A stretch of 64,000 nt of DNA from Phymatolithon calcareum (lineage: Eukaryota > Rhodophyta > Florideophyceae > Hapalidiales). Below are positions 31,942-40,329 of this stretch, piece after piece. The DNA lies in contig OZ345368.1 in the NCBI GenBank assembly GCA_977006965.1, positions 1,674,001-1,738,000 of the forward strand, in the 5' to 3' direction. A model generated the notes under the pieces. The model did no database searches. It was not told the origin of the DNA and worked only from the letters and a program-made list of their open reading frames with translations. Position 1 is the first letter of the stretch. Every line of letters begins with the position of its first letter. A program made the position numbers and the translations under genes.

Positions 31942-32559
31942 ATATGGATATTATATAAAAGTTACCAACGCGTCTGCAGACGCACACGAGAACTAGAGCT
32001 TGGACCGTACGGATCAGAACCAGGTCCAGTCCGGTCCACGGAAACTCGACTGGATTCGGATCGGATGAGAATCGGATCAGCGGAGGGCCAATTTTCTCTG
32101 CACGGTTCGGACTGCGTTCGCAAAAAATCGGATCGGATGTGGGTCGCATTTACATTCCTTCGGACTTGGTTTTATATCGGACTGGAACTGGAACAGCTCG
32201 CTCCAAGTGCAGATCCGCGGATCTGCACATGGAGAAACTTGGCTCAATTTGTTTTTGTAGTTGTTCTGACACGTATCAAGATCATATTAGATTAGGCTCC
32301 GGCCAATATATAATCGGTTCGGATCTTCATCAGGCGGACAAAGGCTGGGCCTGGATCCTGTTCAGGCCAGCTCAGAGCACGTCGACGGCTCATTCGGACC
32401 GGGAACATTTCCGGATTGGACTGTAAATGGATTTGAAACCGACCACCACCGCCTGGTTTCGAACAGGCCGGGAGGAAAGTTTTCAGACTCTGGGCAAGCC
32501 GTGGATCCGAAACTGACCCATTTTTCGAATTCGGACCGTCGTCGATCCGTCCGGAGATG
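31942..32559. repeat. Cryptically simple region rich in GGATC/CGGAT/GGACC motifs
   Basis: About 600 bp built from imperfect variants of CGGATCGGAT and CGGACC, with no fixed period, plus a perfect 22-bp palindrome at 32207-32228 (half GTGCAGATCCG). It is not coding in any continuous frame and lies just outside the left end of the large inverted duplication. Confidence 0.6.
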
Positions 32560-32989
32560 ATCTTGGAGATTTTCGGCATGAGAGCACTCCGCGCGATGCA
32601 ATTGGCTCAAGATCTGCCACGCCTCGCTTCATAACATCCCTTTCTTCTCGGGCCAGGTCGATCATATTAAACGCTTGCACACTGCCACACAATCTGGCCA
32701 TGCATTGTCGAGAAGCTGGTGCATGGGAGGCCTCCCATGTCTGAGATTGATTACCGTCGAAACGTATTTGTTGCGGACTGTATGATAGATCCTTCCCAAT
32801 GTTTTAGGATCATGACCACTACAAGGAATGTGATTGCACAATTATGTTCATATCAGCATCGCTTCCGTGAATGTCGCCCAATAGCTTCGTTGTCGTCCAC
32901 CCCATAAACAAACAAACAACGCTTTTCAATGTCCTGGATACTCTTTCAAAACGTCGCTAAAATATGAACAATCTCCCATTGCAAAACCC

Positions 32990-32997
32990 TATAAGAG
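32990..32997 (+). promoter_or_regulatory. TATA box (TATAAGAG) of left-arm GST
   Basis: About 100 bp upstream of ATG 33093. The mirrored copy lies at 37419-37426 before the right-arm GST. Confidence 0.5.
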
Positions 32998-33092
32998 GTG
33001 CCCTGCTTCGAACAGAAGCTAGGAAAATATCAACTCAACCAAAACAACCTTGAGCATCGTGACGAAATTCCTTCTGCATCAGTTTTCTCAAA

Positions 33093-33698
33093 ATGGCACC
33101 AGCTATCAAGATAACCTACTTTCCAATCAAAGGGCGCGCAGAGCCCACTCGCCTGGCGCTGCATATCGGAGGCATTGAGTTTGAGGATGAGCGCCTAGAT
33201 CAGGAGGCGTTTGCCGCAGCCAAGAAAAGTGGAAGACTCCCCTTCCTCTCTATGCCCATCATGACCCTTGACGATGAGATCTTCGCCGAATCCAACGCTA
33301 TGTTGCGCTACGCAGGAAAACTCGCAGGTCTCTACCCCAAGTGCAACAAGGCCGCCCTCAAGGTTGACATGATTGTCGACGTTATGGACACGCTTGTCGC
33401 CGAAGTATTCAAGGACAAGTCGAAGGAAGCGCGGGAACTGTTTGTCAGCAAAACTGTTCCACGCTACGTCGGTCCTATGGACAAGATCTATGCCAAATCT
33501 AAGGGTCCGTATCTTCTGGGTGATGAACTGTCTATTGCTGACCTTAAAGTCATGCAGTTTCTCTCCGCCTTTAACAATGGTGTACAGTTCGACCACGTCC
33601 CGGCCGGATGTCTCGATAAGTATTCGCATGCCATGGCAGCTGTGAAGGCTGTGAGCGACCACGACAAAGTTAGAGAGTGGTACGCCAGGAGTGCGTAG
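33093..33698 (+). CDS. Sigma-like glutathione S-transferase, left-arm copy, 201 aa
   Basis: N-terminal thioredoxin-like domain starts IKITYFPIKGRAEPTRLAL, with the catalytic-type Tyr9; then LPFLSMPIMTLDDEIFAESNAMLRYAGKLAGLYP, containing the cis-Pro and the glutathione-binding ES pair. The C-terminal helical domain has the YLLGDELSIADL capping motif. Length (201) is that of sigma-class enzymes, which conjugate glutathione to electrophiles or isomerise prostanoid-like substrates. It differs from the right-arm copy at only about four residues, including Ile/Phe12 and the stretch around residues 96-101. No targeting peptide, so cytosolic. Its 3' end faces the 3' end of the left CBM48 gene, 121 bp away. 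Confidence 0.92.
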   Translation: MAPAIKITYFPIKGRAEPTRLALHIGGIEFEDERLDQEAFAAAKKSGRLPFLSMPIMTLDDEIFAESNAMLRYAGKLAGLYPKCNKAALKVDMIVDVMDTLVAEVFKDKSKEARELFVSKTVPRYVGPMDKIYAKSKGPYLLGDELSIADLKVMQFLSAFNNGVQFDHVPAGCLDKYSHAMAAVKAVSDHDKVREWYARSA

Positions 33699-33819
33699 AC
33701 TGTACGACGCAAGGCTAAGACTCAGAGCAGGAGTAGACAACTTAGTTCATGATAAAGTCTTTCGAATATGTGATATTTTTATCCCTTGGATCGCATCGTT
33801 TGTATTTGCAAAACAGCAC

Positions 33820-34890
33820 TCAGAGCTCATCGTACTTGGGCACATATGTCCCGATAGGAAGGACATTGTTGAGATTACCCGACTTATCCCTTGCCGTAGG
33901 AAAGTCAGGGTTCGTACTACAACACAGAAACAAATGAATGTCAGAACAAGAAGATAAGAAAACAGTGCGGCTACAAACGAGAGTACAGTTCCACTTACAA
34001 CCAGGATTGTTCGTCCCTGAATTTGAACTTATACGTCCCCGGTGGTAGTTGTATGATCGTCCTCATGTTGCTGCCGTCCATGCGCCCGAGCGGGATGGAC
34101 CTACGCCATCCATCCCAGCTGCCAACGATATATATGTCCCAATTATACCACAATTCGAACTGCGGTATGTTTACAGGAACTTGAATATAATTATTCAAGT
34201 TTCCTTGTACGTCGCGAACAGTAGGGAGTTTCATGTTGACCCTAGATCAGACACGAAGAAGAAAACAAATTCGGGTTGTTAGATTAGAGTTTCTTTGAAG
34301 ATGAGAAACGATCTAGACGCGTGGTCATCGTTCTCACCTCCATTCGCCATCGACCAGAAACTTGTACTGATACACACCGGGACTTGCTGTCTCATCAGTA
34401 CAGAAATAACCATCGCAATTCTTTGATAGACGGTTTCCCGTTGACCAACCGTCCCATGAGCCGAACACTTGGACGGATTTTGGGTCGTGATCCCAAGTGA
34501 CAGGTACGGCAGTGGGGTACGTTTCTGATTGCACCACATACCCATAGTTGCGTCGCCTTCCGTCATCGTCCTCCTCTGTCGGATAGTCTTCGTTGCACCT
34601 AGTAGAGAAGAAATGAAGCACATGTGAGCAAGAGCGAAAAAATGAAAAAAGAGTGGAAAAGATCTGGCAATCTCTTACGTCCACCGGCCATCAACAATGA
34701 ACCTGTAGCTGAATTTTCCCCCAGTGCTCACTTGCAGTCGAAGACGAAAAGTCTCGTCGTACCACCTGGGGACTTCAAACGCTGTTTGCCACTGGTCGAA
34801 AGAGCCCTTCAGCAGTACTTTTTTGGCCGGTAAACTCCAGCGCGCAATGAATATGTTGTGCTTTCCTTGGATGAGCTTCCTGTGGTTCAT
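33820..34890 (-). CDS. Triple-CBM48 starch/glycogen-binding protein, left-arm copy, four exons, 270 aa
   Basis: Exons on the minus strand: 34890-34679, 34598-34338, 34241-33999, 33916-33820; introns of 80, 96 and 82 bp, all GT-AG. The product is three successive AMPK-beta-type CBM48 modules: KKVLLKGSFDQW...FIVDGRW, KSVQVFGSWDGW...FLVDGEW and IYIVGSWDGW...KFRDEQSW, each followed by an acidic, Asn-rich tail (GNLNN in modules 2 and 3). It differs from the right copy at Ala/Thr in module 1 and Val/Phe in module 3. No catalytic domain, signal peptide or membrane span; a cytosolic carbohydrate-binding or scaffold protein is inferred. The in-frame extension upstream of ATG 34890 starts at TTG and is treated as leader. 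Confidence 0.92.
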
Positions 34891-34949
34891 GTTTGGTGTT
34901 GTTCTGAAAGGCTGTGCAGAATACGTTTTCTCAAGCAAGCTCAAAAGCA

Positions 34950-34956
34950 ATTTATA
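34950..34956 (-). promoter_or_regulatory. TATA box (TATAAAT) of left-arm CBM48 gene
   Basis: On the minus strand, 60 bp before ATG 34890; exact mirror of the box at 35460-35466. Confidence 0.6.
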
Positions 34957-35128
34957 AGGTTACGAGCACTAACTATAATTGGGGAGGAAGGGTGTGCAGT
35001 GCAGTTGTAGTGCAATCGAAACCGTAGTTGGATCTGCTTCGATGAACATGGGCATTTTGCACTGGCAGAAATATTGTGGAGTGATGAAGTGGCTGCACTA
35101 CATAGCAGGTCTAGTGAATTCGGAACCT

Positions 35129-35286
35129 AGAGCTGGCGATGACGGCTGCGAAATTAACAACACGACACGCCATATGCATCTACATAAGGTCGTAGGTACA
35201 ACGCCTCAGTATTGCACATGAATTTCGTTGTTCCCGATATAGTCAGATGGACCAGAAAAACTATCGGTGTATCTTACGCGGCGGTC
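35129..35286. promoter_or_regulatory. Spacer of the inverted duplication, inside a head-to-head promoter region
   Basis: The 635 bp between the two CBM48 start codons consists of mirrored upstream regions and this 158-bp unique spacer. The mirrored TTGCACTACAACTG block at about 35400 also recurs upstream of the third CBM48 gene (about 47861), making it a candidate conserved control element. The spacer's right part (cagtattgcac...ttcccgata) also resembles sequence upstream of that third gene, near 47660-47690. Confidence 0.5.
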
Positions 35287-35459
35287 AGGTTCCGATGTTC
35301 ACTGGACCTCCCATGTAGTGCAGCCACTTCATCACTCCACAATATTTCTGCCAGTGCAAAATGCCCATGTTCATCGAAGCAGATCCAACTACGGTTTCGA
35401 TTGCACTACAACTGCACTGCACACCCTTCCTCCCCAATTATAGTTAGTGCTCGTAACCT

Positions 35460-35466
35460 TATAAAT
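35460..35466 (+). promoter_or_regulatory. TATA box (TATAAAT) of right-arm CBM48 gene
   Basis: 60 bp before ATG 35526; mirrored at 34950-34956. Confidence 0.6.
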
Positions 35467-35525
35467 TGCTTTTGAGCTTGCTTGAGAAAACGTATTCTGC
35501 ACAGCCTTTCAGAACAACACCAAAC

Positions 35526-36596
35526 ATGAACCACAGGAAGCTCATCCAAGGAAAGCACAACATATTCATTGCGCGCTGGAGTTTACCGGCCAAAAAAGTA
35601 CTGCTGAAGGGCTCTTTCGACCAGTGGCAAACAACGTTTGAAGTCCCCAGGTGGTACGACGAGACTTTTCGTCTTCGACTGCAAGTGAGCACTGGGGGAA
35701 AATTCAGCTACAGGTTCATTGTTGATGGCCGGTGGACGTAAGAGATTGCCAGATCTTTTCCACTCTTTTTTCATTTTTTCGCTCTTGCTCACATGTGCTT
35801 CATTTCTTCTCTACTAGGTGCAACGAAGACTATCCGACAGAGGAGGACGATGACGGAAGGCGACGCAACTATGGGTATGTGGTGCAATCAGAAACGTACC
35901 CCACTGCCGTACCTGTCACTTGGGATCACGACCCAAAATCCGTCCAAGTGTTCGGCTCATGGGACGGTTGGTCAACGGGAAACCGTCTATCAAAGAATTG
36001 CGATGGTTATTTCTGTACTGATGAGACAGCAAGTCCCGGCGTGTATCAGTACAAGTTTCTGGTCGATGGCGAATGGAGGTGAGAACGATGGCCACGCGTC
36101 TAGATCTTTTCTCATATTCAAAGAAACTCTAACCTAACAACCCGAATTTGTTTTCTTCTTCGTGTCTGATCTAGGGTCAACATGAAACTCCCTACTGTTC
36201 GCGACGTACAAGGAAACTTGAATAATTATATTCAAGTTCCTGTAAACATACCGCAGTTCGAATTGTGGTATAATTGGGACATATATATCTTTGGCAGCTG
36301 GGATGGATGGCGTAGGTCCATCCCGCTCGGGCGCATGGACGGCAGCAACATGAGGACGATCATACAACTACCACCGGGGACGTATAAGTTCAAATTCAGG
36401 GACGAACAATCCTGGTTGTAAGTGGAACTGTACTCTCGTTTGTAGCCGCACTGTTTTCTTATCTTCTTGTTCTGACATTCATTTGTTTCTGTGTTGTAGT
36501 ACGAACCCTGACTTTCCTACGGCAAGGGATAAGTCGGGTAATCTCAACAATGTCCTTCCTATCGGGACATATGTGCCCAAGTACGATGAGCTCTGA
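35526..36596 (+). CDS. Triple-CBM48 starch/glycogen-binding protein, right-arm copy, four exons, 270 aa
   Basis: Exons 35526-35737, 35818-36078, 36175-36417, 36500-36596; introns 80, 96 and 82 bp. All three introns are phase 2 and fall in the codon directly after the conserved Trp of VDGRW, VDGEW and EQSW, so each intron sits at the same place in its module. The central exons are 261 and 243 nt, both multiples of three. CBM48 modules of this kind bind alpha-glucans in AMPK beta subunits and in plastid starch proteins; here three stand alone, covering about residues 9-90, 105-185 and 190-262. A dominant glucan-binding role is likely; enzymatic activity is not seen. Start ATG 35526 is shared by all intact copies. 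Confidence 0.93.
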
Positions 36597-36717
36597 GTGC
36601 TGTTTTGCAAATACAAACGATGCGATCCAAGGGATAAAAATATCACATATTCGAAAGACTTTATCATGAACGAAGTTTTCTACTCCTGCTCTGAGTCTTA
36701 GCCTTGCGTCGTACAGT

Positions 36718-37323
36718 CTACGCACTCCTGGCGTACCACTCTCTAACTTTGTCGTGGTCGCTCACAGCCTTCACAGCTGCCATGGCATGCGAATACTTAT
36801 CGAGACATCCGGCCGGGACGTGGTCGAACTGTACACCATTGTTAAAGGCGGAGAGAAACTGCATGACTTTAAGGTCAGCAATAGACAGTTCATCACCCAG
36901 AAGATACGGACCCTTAGATTTGGCATAGATCTTGTCCATAGGACCGACGTAGCGTGGAACAGTTTTGCTGACAAACAGTTCCCGCGCTTCCTTCGACTTG
37001 TCCTTGAATACTTCGGTGATAAGCGTGTCAATAACGTCGACAATCATGTCAACCTTGAGGGCGGCCTTGTTGCACTTGGGGTAGAGACCGGCGAGTTTTC
37101 CTGCGTAGCGCAACATGGCGTTGGATTCGGCGAAGATCTCATCGTCAAGGGTCATGATGGGCATAGAGAGGAAAGGGAGTCTTCCACTTTTCTTGGCTGC
37201 GGCAAACGCCTCCTGATCTAGGCGCTCATCCTCAAACTCAATGCCTCCGATATGCAGCGCCAGGCGAGTGGGCTCTGCGCGCCCTTTGAATGGAAAGTAG
37301 GTTATCTTGATAGCTGGTGCCAT
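36718..37323 (-). CDS. Sigma-like glutathione S-transferase, right-arm copy, 201 aa
   Basis: Mirror copy of the gene at 33093-33698, with the same TYFP...GRAEP N-terminus, ESNAMLRYAGKLAGLYP block and YLLGDELSIADL motif. Distinguishing residues are Phe12 and a VIDTLITE segment in place of VMDTLVAE around residues 96-101. The TATAAGAG box is at 37419-37426 on the minus strand. Both copies are intact and probably both expressed. The 3' end lies 121 bp from the 3' end of the right CBM48 gene. Confidence 0.92.
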   Translation of the reverse strand: MAPAIKITYFPFKGRAEPTRLALHIGGIEFEDERLDQEAFAAAKKSGRLPFLSMPIMTLDDEIFAESNAMLRYAGKLAGLYPKCNKAALKVDMIVDVIDTLITEVFKDKSKEARELFVSKTVPRYVGPMDKIYAKSKGPYLLGDELSIADLKVMQFLSAFNNGVQFDHVPAGCLDKYSHAMAAVKAVSDHDKVREWYARSA

Positions 37324-37899
37324 TTTGAGACAACTGATGCAGAAGGAATTTCGTCACGATGCTCAAGGTTGTTTTGGTTGAGTTGATATTTTCCTAGCTT
37401 CTGTTCAAAGCAGGGCACCTCTTATAGGGTTTTGCAATGGGAGATTGTTCATATTTTAGCGACGTTTTGAAAGAGTATCCAGGACATTGAAAAGCGTTGT
37501 TTGTTTGTTTATGGGGTGGACGACAACGAAGCTATTGGGCGACATTCACGGAAGCGATGCTGATATGAACATAATTGTGCAATCACATTCCTTGTAGTGG
37601 TCATGATCCCAAAACATTGGGAAGGATCTACAGTCCGCAACAAATACGTTTCGACGGAAATCAATCTCAGACATGGGAAGGCACCAGCTTCTTGGCAATG
37701 CGTGGCCAGATCATGTGGCAGTGTGCAAGCAAATAATATGATCGACCTGGCCCGAGAAGAGTAGGATATTGTGCAGCGAGGCGTGGTAGATCCTGAGCCA
37801 ATTGCATCGCGAGGAGTGTTTCTCTTGTCGAAAATCTCTCAGACCACTTCTCGCGGACTCCACCACGCTCTTCAATCCCATGTCCAATTTCACCAGTAT

Positions 37900-38092
37900 T
37901 AGTCGCAACTGTAACAATTGCAAACACGAGAGCATCCGCCGACATCAAGAATGGATCGAAAAGGAAGAAGAAAAAGAGAGAAAAATTGCCGTCAACACCA
38001 ACGACAAATCAATCCCCGCAATTCACATGCGATTCAGGAAACAACGACTCCTAGCAGTCAAGTGGTTCTTTGGTCGCATTACGCCATCGTAA
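37900..38092 (+). mobile_element. LINE C-terminal fragment
   Basis: A frame here encodes EWIEKEEEKERKI and then FRKQRLLAVKWFFGR, matching AWEQEEEGLKRRI and SRKHRQLGVKWFFGRFPP of the LINE copy at 41.8-42.2 kb. It starts directly beyond the right end of the inverted duplication. Confidence 0.7.
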
Positions 38093-38803
38093 TTAAGTGG
38101 ATTTAATGAGAAGGTACCATGCGTCTCAACGTGAGGAAAGTCGGCACCTTTCTTAGCATTCTACTGCACTCGAAATTTCGGTTCCTTAATCAGAATTATT
38201 TAGTTTCGCGTCGATGGTTCGGGCCACGTTGGTCTCCTCTGTGGGGGTCCATGTTGGCTTCCTCAGGATGCTCTTCAGCATTCTAACTGCCCATGCTCCT
38301 TGACTGCCCATTTCTTCTATTAATTTCGGAGGATTTCTTGGAAACTGACCTACAAACCATCTTGCCCAAAGAATTCTGTGCCTGCTTTCTTTCATCTTCA
38401 CTGCTTGGTGCGGTAGACCATTCTTGGAAAATGTAATTTTCCTAGCGTGGCGTTCTTCTTGTTGTTCCCAGGCTAGTCGGAGGGCACTCCTGTCTTGGAT
38501 ATCGGTTGGTGTGCTCGATTTTCGAATGCGGTCCAGCGTCTCGAGTTCCAACTCTGCCCCCGCGTCGCGTGTCTCCTCCAGAACCTTCCTAAGTCTTCGC
38601 GTTAACTTCGAGAGCAGGTGCTGTCGGCGGAACTCGCATGGTTCTATTTGGCATAGCTTCATTAGTCTTCTCCAGTGCCGCCCTGCCCACTTTCCAAACA
38701 GTATCGCTCCGATGTCCTTTTGGACATGCACTTCTGCTCTCGATACTCGGATTGTGTCGGGAGTTATATGCGCGGCGTACTCATATACCGGCCTGACGAA
38801 CAG

Positions 38804-39597
38804 GCTTGGAACCAATTTAATTGCTGGAATTGCTGAAGGAAAGAGCAATCGTGCAATTCAACTGTTCGTCGCTTCTTCTTTTCAATTTAAACTGCAATTG
38901 GCAATCTAATCGATACTGCAATTCCTACCCTTTACTGCAATTCGTTTACCAATTAGCGAAGCCTAACTCTTCTTTATTTCCGTTCACCAGGCACGACTTG
39001 AGATGGTTGTAGGGGATTGTGTAGCCCTTGTTGTGCTCAAAAACGAAACTCCGGTTTTGACTGGAAGGTGCATGTCTCTCCACCCGGGCACTGAAACACT
39101 TGAAAAGTCACATTTGTTCGAACACCGGATCCTCGACGAATATTGACATCGCGAAGTTCTTCGCGGAGCTTCTTCATGAGAAGTTGGACCACCTCTTTCT
39201 TCGACGGTTTGCGTGATGGAGGCGACATGGTGAATTTGGCCCTGGCGATAATAACTTAGCAGTCGCTTTGGCTTTTATAGGAGTACCATCGTACTTCTAT
39301 GCAGCAGCCACGTTTATCTGATGCAATGTGCTAACATAGACGTATGTTGAAAGTACAAAAGGGGTACGTATTCAAATGCATCGAATGCGTAAGAAAACGT
39401 AGCTTTTTTCTGCTTCAGCATATAAATAGAGAAAAACGTAGCGCAATACGTTTCGCAATTGAATCTTCGTGAGAAATACACAGTGCAATTAGATGCTCAT
39501 CTTACCTCGCAAATTTCAATCACATGTCTATTTTACAATTAACTCGAATTGCAATTAATTGCAATTAATTGGAATTGCAATCAAATTGGTTCCAAGC
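38804..39597 (-). mobile_element. ~0.79-kb DNA element with 21-bp terminal inverted repeats inserted in a LINE
   Basis: The ends are GCTTGGAACCAATTT(A/G)ATTGC at 38804-38824 and its inverted form at 39577-39597, 20 of 21 bases matching. Both subterminal zones carry many ATTGCAATT-like repeats (38822-38960, 39440-39580), as in elements whose transposase binds subterminal repeats. The interior carries a TATA box and a small zinc-finger-like frame on the minus strand. It is too short for a transposase, so it is non-autonomous. Confidence 0.75.
39037..39228 (-). CDS. Small ORF inside the DNA element, possible zinc-finger peptide (frameshifted)
   Basis: The ATG at 39228 lies about 50-60 bp downstream of a minus-strand TATAAAAG (around 39280). 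The 63-residue frame has a basic helix (SRKPSKKEVVQLLMKKLREEL) and then CPGGETC. Shifting one base at a T-run near 39047 continues as EHNKGYTIPYNHLKSCLVNGNKEEL, giving a C-x5-C...H-x3-C arrangement that could bind zinc. The shift marks it as probably inactive in this copy, or as a missed splice. Confidence 0.45.
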   Translation of the reverse strand: MSPPSRKPSKKEVVQLLMKKLREELRDVNIRRGSGVRTNVTFQVFQCPGGETCTFQSKPEFRF

Positions 39598-40157
39598 TTG
39601 CTGATGAATGCTTTGAAAAGCCTGATGCATTTTTCTGTGTTGTATCCTTTCCTTGTCACGCTTTACGCCATCAAAACCAGAGTCTTGGATTGAACTTTTC
39701 AACGAGATTTCGGAAGAGAATATGAAACTCTACGACGAAATTTAACAGGTCCATAAGTAGAAGGATCCTGGGAAGAAGAAACAAAAACGGCGATATACCA
39801 ACTTCTGGCGTTGGAGATCCATATGTCAGAAGAAATGTTAGTTCAATGTAATCCGCTTAGGAAATGGCATGGCAGTGCGCTGAGAAGCTATACATGGGAC
39901 GCTGCTCTGGTGTTGGCGAATGTCGGCGTTGAGGGCTTCCAAAACAAAATATTACCCTTTCCCCTCCAACAATTGCGTGCAACTTGTAGGTGGAGTGCCG
40001 CCTCGTACGCCATCAGAATTAAGAAGGCTGTGATGAATCAAAACAAGGCACCTAAGAGTGGGTATACCATACATCAAGAGCGTTTGCACCCGTCCCTTTA
40101 GTGTGCTATAGAGTTGATGTTGACTTCGGTAGAGGTGAATAATAGTAGCAGAGAAAA

Positions 40158-40320
40158 TCGTTGAGCAGTGTTGCACACTCAGAGTCTGCAAGGTAGTCGG
40201 CACTCGCTCTCGCCAATTGTGGCTTGCTTGAGATGCGATCCATACTCACTGCGATGAGCGGTGCCTTATAAGCTATCGGACTCTCCAAACTACTGGCTGG
40301 GGGTTGCATTTCACACCCCA
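40158..40320 (-). repeat. Dispersed repeat, inverted copy of 52420-52580
   Basis: Shared blocks include CTCGCTCTCGCCAATTGTGG (allowing one change), the GAGCGGTGCCTTATAAGCTAT region and CTGGGGGTTGCAT. In the 52.5-kb copy this segment directly follows the 96-bp minisatellite, and single minisatellite monomers near 42.35 and 43.2 kb show the same family is part of the retroelement complement. Confidence 0.75.
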
Positions 40321-40329
40321 TGAGCAAAC

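Larger units (their letters stand above)
32560..37850. repeat. Large inverted duplication (two ~2.55-kb arms, 158-bp spacer)
   Basis: Left arm about 32560-35128, right arm about 35287-37850, spacer 35129-35286. Within the core, every position x on the left pairs with 70416 minus x on the right without indels across 33093-35100. Each arm holds a sigma-like GST gene and a triple-CBM48 gene. The inner arms differ at only a handful of bases, whereas the outermost ~130 bp (for example 32590-32720 against its partner) show about 14% mismatches plus small indels, such as an 11-bp insertion on the left near 32724. The CBM48 copies are head to head; each GST converges on its CBM48 neighbour. Confidence 0.95.
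38186..39720 (-). mobile_element. LINE C-terminal region (minus strand), interrupted by a DNA element
   Basis: The minus frame 38848-38186 encodes FVRPVYEYAAHIT, FRRQHLLSKLTRRLRK and AWEQQEERHARKI...SRHRILWARWFVGQFP, the C-terminal domain typical of this LINE family. Upstream coding sequence resumes beyond 39597 (KCIRLFKAFIS), so the LINE was split by the element at 38804-39597. Removing the insert rejoins ...KAFIS to LFVRPVYEY in one frame apart from a few bases of target duplication. Confidence 0.75.

Noticed and set aside
32560-37850. The large palindrome as a pure assembly artefact
   Set aside because: The arms differ at defined positions (several amino-acid changes) and the outer ends differ by about 14% with indels, which a collapsed or mirrored read error would not produce. 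Long reads would still settle it.
38186-38848. 220-codon minus frame as a host gene
   Set aside because: Its segments match the C-terminal domain of the LINE copies at 31.2, 37.9 and 41.8 kb, so it is retroelement debris.
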